From positions 62,001 to 126,000 of the forward strand of contig CAWBBE010000010.1 of assembly GCA_963786975.1 (NCBI GenBank): a stretch of 64,000 nt of DNA. Reading direction: 5' to 3'. This stretch comes from Palsa-506 sp963786975 (lineage in GTDB: Bacteria > Actinomycetota > Actinomycetes > Streptosporangiales > Streptosporangiaceae). Positions within the stretch are counted from its first letter, which is position 1; each line of letters begins with the position of its first letter. Below the pieces are notes generated by a model. It saw only the letters and a list, made by a program, of their open reading frames with translations, made no database searches and was not told where the DNA came from. The position numbers and the translations under genes are program-made. Positions 26,590 to 37,278 of the stretch are shown here, piece by piece.

Positions 26590-26627
26590 GCTCGCCTCTC
26601 ATCTGGGAACGGGCCGGGCCGCCCTGG

Positions 26628-27767
26628 TCAGGCAGGCCGGCGGTAGAACGGCAGCGGCACCAGGGCGGCGGGCTCGGCGCTGCCCCTGATGTCTACCGCG
26701 AGCCGGCCGCCGCCGGCGTCACGCTCCGCTTGCCTGGCCACCTCCGGGTCGAGATAGGCCATGGCGATCGGCCTGCCGAGCGTCGGCGACGGCCCGCCGC
26801 TGGTGACGGTCCCGCACGCCTGGCCGTCCCACAGCACCCGGTACCCGTGCCGCGGCACCCGCCGTGACTGGCCAGCCAGCCCGGCCAGCTTGCGGCGCGG
26901 CGCGGCCTGCGCCCGCTCGGCGAGCGCGGCCCGGCCGACGAAGTCGCCGGGCTTGTCGAGCTTCACCACGCGGCCGAGGCCGGCATCGTACGGCGTCACG
27001 TCGGGGCCGAGCTCGTTGCCGTACAGCGGCATCGCGGCCTCAAGCCGGAGCGAGTCGCGGGCGGCGAGCCCGGCCGGAACCAGCCCGGCGCCGGCGCCCG
27101 CCTCGGTCAGCGCCGCCCACAGCCGCCCGGCATCATCCGGCCGGGAGAAGATCTCGAACCCGTCCTCGCCGGTGTAGCCGGTCCTGGCCAGCAATACCTG
27201 GCAGCCGGCCACCTCGGCCGGGTGCCCGGTGTAGTACCGGATCCCGGCCAGCTCGACGTCGGCCAGCGGCGCCAGGATGGCGGCCGCCCGCGGCCCCTGG
27301 ATGGCGATCAGGGCATAATCCGCGGTCCGGTCGGTGACGGCCGCGCGGCCCGCGGCCCGCCGCCGCAGTTCCTCGTGCACCAGGCCGGCATTGGCGGCGT
27401 TCGCGACCACCAGGAACTCCTCGCTGCTCAGCCGGTACACGATCAGGTCGTCAAGTACGCCGCCATCCGGCGCGCAGATCATCGTGTACCTGGCCTGGCC
27501 TGGCGCCAGCGCGGACAGGTTGCCGACCAGCGCGTAGTCGAGCGCGGCCGCCGCGTCCGCGCCGGTCACGCTGATCTCGCCCATGTGCGACAGGTCGAAC
27601 AGGCCGGCCGCGGACCGTACCGCCCGGTGCTCGGCTAGCTCGCTGCCATATCGCAGCGGCATCAGCCAGCCGGCGAAGTCCGTCAGCGATGCGCCGAGCC
27701 GCTCGTGCACGGCCGTCAGCGGGGTCCGCCGCGGCCGGGTTCCGGCTTCGGCTTCGGGATCGGTCAT
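26628..27767 (-). CDS. gcvT: Glycine cleavage system T protein (aminomethyltransferase)
   Basis: The protein has 379 residues. TPLTAVHERLGASLTDFAGW, EHRAVRSAAGLFDLSHMGEI, IQGPRAAAIL, LARTGYTGEDGFEIF and ARDSLRLEAAMPLYG are the diagnostic blocks; the Asp in TGEDGFE and the catalytic Asp in SLTDFAGW are present. It transfers the methylene group to tetrahydrofolate. A CTGGAG ribosome site precedes the ATG. No glycine riboswitch was recognised in the 137-bp upstream gap. Confidence 0.95.
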   Translation of the reverse strand: MTDPEAEAGTRPRRTPLTAVHERLGASLTDFAGWLMPLRYGSELAEHRAVRSAAGLFDLSHMGEISVTGADAAAALDYALVGNLSALAPGQARYTMICAPDGGVLDDLIVYRLSSEEFLVVANAANAGLVHEELRRRAAGRAAVTDRTADYALIAIQGPRAAAILAPLADVELAGIRYYTGHPAEVAGCQVLLARTGYTGEDGFEIFSRPDDAGRLWAALTEAGAGAGLVPAGLAARDSLRLEAAMPLYGNELGPDVTPYDAGLGRVVKLDKPGDFVGRAALAERAQAAPRRKLAGLAGQSRRVPRHGYRVLWDGQACGTVTSGGPSPTLGRPIAMAYLDPEVARQAERDAGGGRLAVDIRGSAEPAALVPLPFYRRPA

Positions 27768-27904
27768 CTGCGGTACTCCAGGGCGGGACGTTGGCGCCGA
27801 ATGCTGCCCGGTTCGCCGCCGCGATGGCGGCCCGGCCAGTGCCCGGGGCGCCTCCGGTGCGGGTCAGCCTACCGGGACTGGTCCCGGCGTGATATTCGAG
27901 AGGC

Positions 27905-28183
27905 ATGGAACTGCTCAACGAGGACGAGATCGCGGCTCAGCTGCGTACCACGCCAGGCTGGGCCCGCGAGGGCGCCAGCATCACCCGCACCGTGTCGCGC
28001 CAGGACTTCCGCGACGCGATGCTGTTCACTGGGGCGGTGGCATTTCTCGCCGAGGACGCCGGGCACCACCCGGACATCCTGATCCAGTGGAACAAGGTGA
28101 CCATTACGCTGTCCACGCACTCGGCTGGCGGCCTGACCGCGGTGGACTTCGGCCTGGCCGGGCGGATCAGCGAACTCGGCTGA
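27905..28183 (+). CDS. 4a-hydroxytetrahydrobiopterin dehydratase (pterin carbinolamine dehydratase)
   Basis: The protein has 92 residues. The active-site signature is complete: EDAGHHPDILIQWNKVTI followed by LSTHSAGGLTAVDFGLA. It dehydrates the 4a-carbinolamine after aromatic amino acid hydroxylation; in bacteria without a hydroxylase the role is less clear, and none is visible in this window. Divergent from gcvT. Confidence 0.92.
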   Translation: MELLNEDEIAAQLRTTPGWAREGASITRTVSRQDFRDAMLFTGAVAFLAEDAGHHPDILIQWNKVTITLSTHSAGGLTAVDFGLAGRISELG

Positions 28184-28221
28184 GGCGGCTGCGCGGTGGC
28201 CCGTGCTGGCTGACCTGCTGG

Positions 28222-28276
28222 CCTTCGTCCGTGGGCGGCGCCACGCCCCCGGGTGGCGCCGCCCACCGGACGAAGG
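28222..28276. repeat. Long near-perfect inverted repeat (23-24 bp arms)
   Basis: The left arm 28222-28244 begins CCTTCGTCCGTGGGCGGCG. The right arm 28253-28276 is its reverse complement except for one extra base, around an 8-base loop. It lies 38 bp after the pterin dehydratase stop and before the convergent P450 gene. A bidirectional terminator is the simplest reading; it is longer than normal ones. Confidence 0.8.
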
Positions 28277-28598
28277 TCCCCCTCCGCTTGCCGCGACCCT
28301 CGGACGGCGGCTGGCGACCGGCCCGGCGGTGCCAGCTCGGACGCGCGTGCAGCCAGCCGGCCCCCGCCAGGGCCGTCCGGCCCCGGCGAGGGCCCCCTCC
28401 GCGGACTTACGGTTCCCCCGATGCCCCCGGGACGCCCCCCTGGACCGGCTCACCGTGCCCAAAGCGCCTCGTGGGACTCCAGTTATACACGCTGTACTGC
28501 ATCGATTACAGCTAGTTACAAGATTGCCCGGCCGGGCTATCCGGCATGGCTATTCGCAACCATCCGGCCCGCCTCCGGCAGCTACCCCGGGGGATCCG
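28277..28598. other. Gene-free stretch between convergent genes
   Basis: No convincing reading frame is present. A less GC-rich patch near 28480-28525 contains the weak inverted repeat GCTGTA...TACAGC, which could end transcription of the P450 gene coming from the right. Nothing else was recognised. Confidence 0.5.
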
Positions 28599-29864
28599 TT
28601 ACACGGCGAATTCATACGGCAGACGCTTAATGCCGTTGATAAAACTCGAAAGCAGCCGGTCCGGCTTCCCGGCGGCCCGGATGCCGGGCACCCGCTGCAG
28701 CAGCTCGCGCAGGATGGCCGTGATCTCCCGGCGGGCCAGGTGCGCGCCCAGGCAGAAATGCGGCCCGGCGGCGCCGAAGCCGACGTGCGGGTTCGGTGAC
28801 CGGCTGATGTCGAACCCGGCCGGGTCGGCGAACGCATCCTCGTCACGGTTGGCCGACCAGTAGAACAGCACCGCCTTGTCGCCCTCCCGGTACGCGTGCC
28901 CGTTCATCGTGTAATCGCGGGTCAGCGTGCGGCGCATGAAGATGACCGGCGATGCGTACCGGACGATCTCCTCGACCGCGCCGCCGATCCGGCCGTCCAG
29001 GTCGCCGAGCAGCAGCGCGCGCTGGCCGGGAAACTCGGTCAGCAGCATCAGCGCGTGCGAGATCGCGTTCCTGGTGGTCTCGTTGCCGGCCACCACGAGC
29101 AGGATGAAGAACGACGCAAGCTCGGCGGGCGTCAGCTGCTCGCCGTCGATGTTGGCACTGGCCAGGGCGGTGATCAGGTCGTCGGCGGGCTGGTCCTGGC
29201 GCTCCGCGGCCAGGTCGGTGACGAGCGCCGCGAGTTCCTGCCCGGCGGTGAGGATCTGGGTGATGGCCTCATCCATGTCCTCGCTGATGAACTCGGGATC
29301 GGACCCGGACAAGATGATGTTGGTGTTCCGCAGCACCATGCCGTAATGCTGGCCGCCGATGCCCATCATGTCGCAGATGATCTTCAGCGGCAGCCTGGCC
29401 GCCACCTGCTCGACGAAGTCGCCGGGGCCGTTCGCCAGCAGGTCATCCACGATCACGCCGGCCGTCCGCTGCACGTCAGCCTCGAACCTCCTGATCATTC
29501 TGGGGGTGAATGCCCTGGACACGATCCGCCGTAGCCGGCCATGCCGCGGATCGTCCATGTTGATCATCGAGCCGAAGTACTCGTTGAACTCGACCGGGAG
29601 ATCCTCGACGCTGGTGGCGCCCCGGCCGGAGCAGAACACCTCGGGGTGCCGGCTGGCCTCGGCCACGTCCGCATGCCGGACCAGGGCGTAGTAGCCGCCG
29701 TCCGGCTGCGCGAACGGGGAGTCCGGCTCGGCGAAGTACGGCGGGCTGCCGAGTGAGCGCAGCCGGGCGAAGCCGGCCTGCCGCTGCGCCAGGGACTGGG
29801 CCCAGAAGTCGGAGCTGGACAGGTCGATGTCGGCGAAGGCTGTCCTGCGGCTCGGTGTGGTCAC
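28599..29864 (-). CDS. Cytochrome P450 (CYP124/125/142-like)
   Basis: The protein has 421 residues from GTG. The heme ligand is Cys371 in GFGAAGPHFCLGAHLAR. The I-helix motif is LVVAGNETTRN, the K-helix pair is EEIVRYASPVIFMRR, and MINMDDPRHGRLRRIVSRAF is the C-helix region. The last motifs resemble the actinobacterial P450s that hydroxylate sterol side chains or methyl-branched lipids, though the real substrate is open. It is transcribed in the same direction as the PKS-like gene upstream and may be a tailoring enzyme of that locus. Confidence 0.9.
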   Translation of the reverse strand: MTTPSRRTAFADIDLSSSDFWAQSLAQRQAGFARLRSLGSPPYFAEPDSPFAQPDGGYYALVRHADVAEASRHPEVFCSGRGATSVEDLPVEFNEYFGSMINMDDPRHGRLRRIVSRAFTPRMIRRFEADVQRTAGVIVDDLLANGPGDFVEQVAARLPLKIICDMMGIGGQHYGMVLRNTNIILSGSDPEFISEDMDEAITQILTAGQELAALVTDLAAERQDQPADDLITALASANIDGEQLTPAELASFFILLVVAGNETTRNAISHALMLLTEFPGQRALLLGDLDGRIGGAVEEIVRYASPVIFMRRTLTRDYTMNGHAYREGDKAVLFYWSANRDEDAFADPAGFDISRSPNPHVGFGAAGPHFCLGAHLARREITAILRELLQRVPGIRAAGKPDRLLSSFINGIKRLPYEFAV

Positions 29865-30044
29865 GGCGATGCCTTCCGCTGGGACTCCGCTCCGGCTGGG
29901 ATTCCGCTACGCCCCAATCTTCGCATGCCGCCCGGCCAGGCGGCCCGGCTCAGCTGACGATGCTGGGTCGGCTGGCCGAGGCGTCCGGCGGCACGATCAA
30001 CCACACCATTTGCCACATCAGTCTCAACCGCACCAAGATCAGAA

Positions 30045-30092
30045 TAGCGGTTCAGATCTATCCGGTAATGACCGGACAGATCTGAACCGCTA
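30045..30092. repeat. 48-nt extended palindrome upstream of the P450 gene
   Basis: The arms TAGCGGTTCAGATCT and AGATCTGAACCGCTA (15 bp, perfect) enclose a second stem TCCGGT/ACCGGA with loop AATG; one A/C mismatch separates the two stems. It lies 31 bp beyond the PKS-like stop codon and about 180 bp upstream of the P450 start, in a less GC-rich stretch. It could terminate the PKS-like mRNA or be an operator for the P450 gene. Confidence 0.8.
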
Positions 30093-30122
30093 CCGGAATC
30101 AGGCCGGCCCATCAGCGCGCGT

Positions 30123-33100
30123 TCATGAGGTCGCCGCGCGGCGCCGGGGACTGACGCCAGGCCGGCCCTGGACAGCTTGGCCGGCCTGGCCGGCTTGGCC
30201 GGCCTGGTCGCCGGGCCTGCCCCGGCCGCCCCCGCCGTCAGCCAGCGCTATCGCCACCGGCAGCGGCACGCCGCTGACATCCGCCACGGTGCAGGCGATG
30301 ACCGCGCCGCCGGTGCGCAGCAGCACCCAGCGCTCGCTGGAGATGCTGTCGACGGTGAGGTGCAGTTCCCGCGGGTCCGGCGGCGGCAGGCAGTCGGCGA
30401 TGGCCCGGAGCCGCGCGTTCAGCGTCGCGCGTGGCTCGCCGAACCGCCGGGCCAGCTCCGTCCGCAGGCCGGCCAGCCGGGGGTCGGCAGCCGGGCCGGC
30501 CTGCGCCGGGTCGGCGGCATGCCAGCTGCATTGAACGTGGTCGCCGGTCACGGCTAGCGTGCGGCCCGCCAGGTAGCCGTCGCTGGCCGGCGCCAGCACG
30601 GCCTCCGGCCCGGCCGCCGGCCGACCCGCAGGTCCGCCCGCTGGCCCGGCCTCCGGCCCGCCCGCCGGCCGGCCCGGTGGTCCGGCCGCTGGTCCGCCTG
30701 TCGGCCCGCCTGCCTGCCCGCCCGCCGATACCCGCCCGGCGCCGGCCCCGGCTACGGCTACGGCCCCCGGCCCGGCTACGGGGCCGGGCCCGGGCACCTC
30801 GGCGCACCGGACGCTGACCCGGATGCCGTCGGCCAGGCCGAGTTCCGCGGCGCTCCGCTCCAGGTACACCGACAGCAGCGGAGCCGGCCAGGCACCGGAT
30901 CTGGGCAGCGGCCCGGCATCGCGCAGCCGCAGCCCGCGCCAGCTGACCAGCAGGTTCCCGGCCGCATCGACCGCGTCGACGTCCCAGCCGTACTCGGCGG
31001 GCACCACGCGGGCCAGGGCAGCGGGGAAGCAGGCCGGCCGCGGCTGCGGTACAGGCTGCGGGGACGGCGGCGCCGCGCTCGCGGGCGCCTCAGCCTGGGC
31101 CGCAGCCGCGACGGCCGGGCCGGAGCCGGCGGTGGCCGGGCCGGAGCCGGCGGTGGCCGGGCCGGAGCCGGCGGTGGCCGGGCCGGAGCCGGCGGTGGCC
31201 GGGCCGGACCCGGCGGTGGCCGGGCCAGCTGAACCTCCCGGCCCGCCGACCGGCCTGCTCGGGCCGGCCGCGACAGCGCGGATCTCCACTGCGCCGCTGG
31301 TCTCCCTGCCGCTGAACGTGACCGTGTCGCAGCCGGCCGGGAGCAGCCGCCGGTGCGGGACGCACGCCTGCAGCACGTGCATCGTCGCGTCGTTCAGCCC
31401 GGGGCTGCCCAGCACGAGCGGTGCCGTGGCCGGACCGCCGCCCGCTGCCGGGCCGAACCACGGCTGCTCATCGCCGCCCCGGAGCAGCGCCCGGCAGGAC
31501 CGCGGTGTCACCTCCGGCAGGAACGCCACCCGGCGGAATCTCCCGCTCTGGAAGCAGACCGGCCCGTACAGCTCGGTGCCGTCAACGATCCCCGCGCTCC
31601 CCACGTGGGTCGCCGGGCCCTCGCCGGCCGCCGCCCCCCCGGCAACGTGTCCGGCCGCGGCCTCGTCGGGCAGGCAGCCGAACGTCGCACGGAAATGGTC
31701 GACGAGGAAGCCGCTGTCCGCGCACCGGATCGCGGTACGCACAACATCGCCGTCGCGCAGCGCGCAGACCCTGATCACGGCCCGGTTCTCCGGCTGGCCG
31801 GACGGCACGACGATCGGCGCGACCATCGACACGCCGGACGCTTGCCGGACCGGGCGGCCTGCCAGCGCTGACGCCGCCTGCGCCATAGCCTCAAGGGCCA
31901 TCGCAGCGGGCAGTACCGGGATGCCGTCGACCCGGTGCTCGGCCAGGTACGGGTCGGAGCGCAGCGACAGCCTGGCGTCGCAGACCAGTTCCACCCCCGG
32001 ATAGTGCACCCGGGTGACCTCGAGGAACCGGCCGGCCGCCGCGGCCGGCCACGGCCCGCTGGCAGCCACCGCCCGCGGTGCCGGGACGCCGGCCCGGCCG
32101 TGCACCGCCACCCGGGCCGGAAGTCCGGGTGTGGCCAGCATCTTCAGCAGCAGCCGCGAGCCGTGCCTGATCGGGATGGGCTGGATTCCGGCCCGGGCCA
32201 GGCCGGCCGTCAGGTCGGCGCGCTCGCCGAAGCCGGTCCCGGACCAGCCGGGCCAGTCCACGTGCAGGGCCCGGCATCCGCTGATGGCATCGGACAGGCG
32301 CTGCGCCTGCTCGGCGAGCGATCCGCTGGCGAGCGCGAGCATGCTCTGGCCGGCCAGCCCGTACCGGGCGATCACCGAGCCGAAGGTGACGATCAGCCGT
32401 AGCCGGTCGGTCCTGATGCTGCTGACCAGGTCCCGCAGGCCGGCCGCCTCGGCGGCGGCATGCGCGCGGACCTCCGACTCGGTCAGCTCGGCAACCGCCC
32501 GCTGCCGCCCGGCCCTGGCCGCGTGCCCGACCGCGGTTACCCGGCCGAGCCGGCGCTCGATTCGCTGCATCGCGGCGGCCATGTCGGCCGGGCTGGCCAC
32601 GTCGATGACCTCAAAGGCGATCCGCGCGCCGGCCGACCGGAGCTGCTCGATCCCGCGTACCACGGCGGGATCTTCCTCCGGCCCGGGCCGGCCGATCACC
32701 GCGACCGGCGACCCGCAGCAGGCAAGCACCTGCGCGAGCGCCAGCCCGGCGCCCTGCATGCCTCGGCTGACCAGGACGACGTCATCGGCACCCAGCGGAA
32801 ACGCACCGCCCCCGGGCACCGCCGCGGGCACCATCACCGGCTCACGCGCCCGGCCGGCGGTGTCGATGCACAGCTCGCGGAACTGGCCGGGCACCGTGGC
32901 GGCATGCCGGCCTGCGGCCTGCAGCCCCTCGGCGCTCTGCGGTACCCGCAGCAGCGTGATGCCCAGCGCCGGATGCTCGGCGTGCAGGCTCGCCAGGAAT
33001 CCGGTAAAGCCCGGCCCGTGGGTGATCATGACCAGCTGGCCGGTGCGGATCGCGTCCGCGGCAGCGTTCAGCGCCGCAGCGCAGGCGCCCGGGTCGTCCG

Positions 33101-36100
33101 GATCCCCGACGACGGCCAGGGTCCGCCCGGCCCGCTGCTCGTCCGGGTAAAGATCATCTACAACCTTTTTTAACGGATGGTCCTGGGCAACCGTGACCCG
33201 CCATGGCTTGCCGTCGCCGTCGCCGATGAGCGGCTCGCCGGGCGGTTGCAGCTGTTCGGCGAAGCACCGGCTCCATGGCCCGATCCCGGTCACCGGATCG
33301 TGGTGTCGCGGTGCCCGGTCCCGGTCCCGGTCCAGGCCGCCGGCTGCCTCGTCCGCCGCTGCCAGGGCTGCCCGGCGTGCCGCAGGCTGCCAGGCCCAGG
33401 GCTGCCGCAGGTGGTGGCTGGCCCCGGGCAGCCCGGCTGACCCAGGCAGCGCCGGCCCGGTTGACTGCGCCGGGTTGTCCGGCGGTGCTGATCCGTCCGG
33501 CGGTGCTGATCCGTCCGGCGGTGCTGATCCGTCCGGCGGTGCCTGCAGGCCGGTCACTGGCGGCGGTGCTGAGTCTTCCCGCCGGGCTGACTCAGGTCGT
33601 GCACCAGTTTCCGGTGCGGCCGCGGCCCGGGTTTCCGGGCGGGCATCGGCGCGCGGGGCCGGCGCCGGCGGCACCGGCCATGCGGGCCGCGGTGTCAAGG
33701 CAGTCGGCGTCGGCGCCGCGGCGAGCGCTGGCACGGTCTCCGGCCGGCCAGGCTGCGGCTGGGCGGGTTCCTGCTGGGCGGGTTCCGGCCGGCCAGGCTG
33801 CGGCTGGCCGGGCTGCGGCTGGCCGGGCTGCGGCTGGGCGGGTTCCCGCTGGGCGGGTTCCCGCTGGGCAGGCGAGAGGGCTGGCCCCGGTGCCTGGCTG
33901 GCTGTCCTGGCCGCCGGGACGGCTACCATCCCGGCTGCCGGGAACCGTTGCGCCTGGCAAGGGCTGACGATGAAGATCCGCTCACGCCAGATGTCGATCG
34001 GCCGCGCGGGCTCCCTGATATACAGCGCCCGTGGCATGCCGAGCGCGCCGGCCGCGAACAGGGCGGCGGCTGCCCGGGCCGCGGCGCGCCCGTCACCAGC
34101 TCCCGGCGGCCGGCCGGTCGGGTCGTCGACACCGCCGGCCAGGCTGACCGCAGGCACGTCGCAGTATCTTCCCGCGGCGGTGCAGAGCGACTCCCCGGGG
34201 CCGGTCTCGACCAGCAGGTCGGCGTTCGCGGCACCGGCACCGAGCGCGTCGTACAACCGGTCCCTCGCGCCGAGCTGCGCGCACAGCGCCTCGGCCACGT
34301 CGCTGGCCGAGGTCAGCGTGCGCCCGGTGGTGGCGGAGATCAGGCGCCGCCGCGGTGCGGCGAACACGAACTGGGTCAGCAGCACGCGCAACCGCGCCAG
34401 CCGGTCGGCGCGGGCCTCTTCGGTGTTGCCCGCGCTGTCCAGGATCTCGCTGCACCGCGACGCAAGCCTGGTCGCCTGCGCTTCGGTCAGGCTGCCTGCC
34501 CAGGCTAGGCCGGCGATCTCGCCGAGGCCATGACCCACCGCGGCGGTGGCCCGCACGCCGAGCCGGTCCAGCCAGCCCAGGGCCGGCCAGGCCAGCAGCG
34601 CCGCACCGGGCACCGGAGGCGCAGGCCGGCAGCTGGCCCGTGGCCGGGCCGGCCTGTTCCCCGTCCGCCGCTTCGGCCGCGACGGCTGTTCCGTGTCCCG
34701 TGCCGGTTCCGCACCCAGCGGCCGTTCGGCGGCCCGCTGCCGCCGCGCGCTGCACGCCGGATTCGCGGCTGTCCGGCGCGTCCGACGCGGTGGCGGCGCC
34801 GCCGGACAGCAGCAGGGTCACCCGGCCGGCCGCTCCGTCGGCCGCGACGATCCCGGGCCGGATGGCCAGCCGGTCGGCGGCCAGAATCCGGCAGCAGGGC
34901 GATGGCCTCCCGGGCCAGCCTGCCGAGCTGCTCTTGCCTGCTGGCCACGATGCCGACCCTGACCTGCCCCTGGCCGCCGGAGTCGCGGCTCAGCTGGCAG
35001 GCAAGGTCATGCAGTTCGGCGTCTGACAGCCAGGCCGCGATGTCAGCAATCCTGGCCAGCGTGGCGGCCAGCCCGGCCCGGTCCTGGGCATGCAGAAGGT
35101 AGGCGAAGTCCCGGGTCGCGGCACCGGGCAGCGGCACCGTCGCCGCCGGAACGGCAGGCACCGCGGCATCGGCTGGCGCGCGCCGGACCCGCGCCCTGAC
35201 CCGGGAAATGCGATCTTGCCGGGACGCCGGGACCGGCTCGCTGCTGAGCACCAGATGGACATTGACCCCGGCCGGATCCATCGCGCTGACCGCGGCGATC
35301 CTCGGCCCGTCCGGCCATGGCACCGCCTCGGCGGCCAGCTGCAGCCCGGATTCCCTGCCGCGCAGCAGCGGGTGCGGCGTGCCGATGCCAGTGGCGGGCG
35401 GCCGGACGTCGCTGCTCATCGAGAGCACGGTCTTGATCAGCCCGGCCGCGCCTGCGGCGGCCTTGACGTGGCCGATGTTGGCGGTGATCGAGCCGAGCAC
35501 GGCCGTCCGCCGCGCGCCCTGCCGCAGCTCGGCAAGCGCGGTGAGCTCGGCCAGGTCGCCGGCCTCGGTCGCTGTCCCGTGTCCCTCGATGAGCTGGACA
35601 TCGGCGGGTTCGATACCGGCCTGCAGATAGGCCCGGCGCAGCGCGAGCAGCTGGCTGCCGTGGTCCGGCGCGGAAAGGCCCGGCTCGCCGGCCGAGGACA
35701 TGCCCCAGCCCGCGATCTCCGCGTACACCGGCAGGCTGGCCGCCCTGGCATCGGCGGCCCGCATCAGCACGACCACGCCGCAGCCCTCGCCGGGCAGGAA
35801 CCCGGTCGGGTTCTCGTCGTAAACGCGCACATCCGCGGCTGCCAGCACGCCGGTCTTGGCGAGCCCGACGAGATCAACCGGATCCAGGCTCAGGTCGACA
35901 CCGCCGGCCAGCGCTACGTCAAGGTCGCCGGCGGTAAGCGCGGTGCATGCGGACGCCACCGCGAGCAGTGATGACGATGCCGCGCCGTCGACCGCGTGGC
36001 CGCCGCCCCGGAAACCGAAGTAGCCGCAGATCCTGGCTGCGATCGACGCCGGGATGCGCCCGGCCAGGGTGGCCGCGGTCACCTCCGGGAACGGCGCGAG

Positions 36101-36640
36101 GTATCGTGCCGCCGCCTGCCTGAGCACCGGCATGCCCTGCTCCCTGGAGAGCCCGGACGCGATCATCGCGTCGGCCAGCACCCGCCGGACATAGGGCCAG
36201 CGCAGCCGCAGCGCCGCGGCCCGGGAGATATCGCCGGTGAGGGTGTTGCCGATCACGACGCCCACCCGGTTCCTGGCCAGCCCCCGGCCGCCGGGGAACC
36301 CGGCCGCGGCGAGCGCACGGGCGACGGTCTCCAGGGCGAGCCAGTGGGCCGGATCGGCACTCGCGTAGTCAGCCGCGGATACCCCGAAGGCGGCCCGGTC
36401 AAATTGCCAGCCTTCGATCAGCGCGGCCCGGGTGCTGTAGGTCGCGTCCGGAGTGGCCGGATCGGGACTGTAGTACTCGGCTATGTCGATCCTGCACGGC
36501 GGCAGCCGCCGGAATGCCCGGCGCCCGGTGAGCACCATCTCCAGCAGGGCCGGCGGATCGTCGGCATCGGGGAACCTGCAGGCGAGGCCGACGATGGCGA
36601 TGGGCTGACCGCCTGCGGCAGCGCCGGGCGCGTCAGCCAC
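30123..36640 (-). CDS. Enediyne-PksE-like iterative type I PKS lacking catalytic residues, apparent frameshifts
   Basis: Starts at GTG 36640. Domain order: ketosynthase (to about 35250), acyltransferase (34830-33990), Pro/Gln/Ala-rich linker with tandem repeats (33930-33380), ketoreductase-like (33180-32100) and dehydratase-like with AEHRVDGIPVLPAAM (32000-30300). KS text such as AGGVDLSLDP, GFLPGEGCGVVVLMR and the histidines in EGHGT and NIGH point to the PksE subgroup. The nucleophile Cys is Ala in VDGAASSSL (codon 35978-35980), the AT Ser is Gly in GHGLGE (codon 34527-34529), the KR Tyr region reads GQSMLALAS, and no carrier Ser motif is visible. Two frame changes (about 34890 and 34615) fall in the AT domain. 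As sequenced it cannot build a polyketide alone. Confidence 0.8.
31114..31218 (-). repeat. Five copies of a 21-bp tandem repeat inside the PKS-like gene
   Basis: The unit GCCGGGCCGGAGCCGGCGGT plus one base recurs five times, the last copy with one change. On the coding strand it gives the repeated peptide ATAGSGP between the two halves of the dehydratase-like region, probably a flexible linker. Copy number may vary between strains or be misassembled. Confidence 0.85.
33477..33542 (-). repeat. 18-bp tandem repeat (three full copies plus part) in the PKS-like linker
   Basis: The unit GTCCGGCGGTGCTGATCC is repeated perfectly and encodes PPDGSA units. Together with Gln/Pro repeats around 33765-33870 it makes the 180-residue spacer between the acyltransferase and ketoreductase regions, where a PksE enzyme would have its carrier domain. 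Confidence 0.85.
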
Positions 36641-37278
36641 GGCGGAGTCCCGCCGTGCCCGCCGGCCATCCGCCCGCCGCGGCTGAGCCTGCTAACGGCG
36701 CGCCCTGGCCGCCGGGCTCCTGGTCGTCTGACCCTTGGCCGCAATAGGCCTGGTATGGCCGCGCATGCAGTCCGAGAACGCATGCGGTTACCGCCCTCCG
36801 AGCATTCATTGCTTTCCCCCGAAACCCGCCCGATATCCCCGTTGCCCGCTCAGCCGCGACTATGCCGCCGGACCCGGGACCAGCGGAATCGCCGGCCTTC
36901 CCCCCGTGGCAGCATGTTCCAAGGCGTACGTGGCGGGGATGACATTATTGGCGGCGGGCCATCCGGTCAAGATGGAATCCAGGACGCGTAATTTGAGCTT
37001 GATGCCCGGCCGTGGGAATTGACTGCCGAGATTGCCAGGCAAAGGCCAGCAGATAGCGAATAGCCCGGCAAATAGGGTCGGCAGCCTGGCTGGCGCCAGC
37101 CGGCCGTCACCGGGCCGGCCGCGCTGGTGCGCGCCGGGCCCCGGCGGTCAACGCCTGGCCGCCGGCCCCGGCGCAGCCGCCCGGCCGGGGTGACCGGCCG
37201 GGTCGCGCCGGATCGGAACCAGTGGCCGCCGCGTCACCAGGTGGAGGCCTGCCAATCGCCCATGGCAAAATCAGCTAG
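36641..37278. other. Divergent intergenic region between PKS-like gene and SARP gene
   Basis: About 640 bp without a supported gene. GC content is visibly lower from 36740 to 37060 than in the flanks, as expected for a control region. A TTGACT near 37020 resembles a -35 box but no well-spaced -10 was found. The gene-proximal 200 bp are again GC-rich. Both the PKS-like gene and the regulator gene must be driven from here. Confidence 0.5.

Noticed and set aside
27768..27904. Glycine riboswitch before gcvT
   Set aside because: The conserved aptamer blocks of the glycine riboswitch could not be found on the coding strand; only a ribosome site is visible.
28203..28799. Plus-strand frame between the pterin dehydratase and P450 genes
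   Set aside because: It crosses the long inverted repeat and then runs antisense to the P450 coding region; no ribosome site or similarity.
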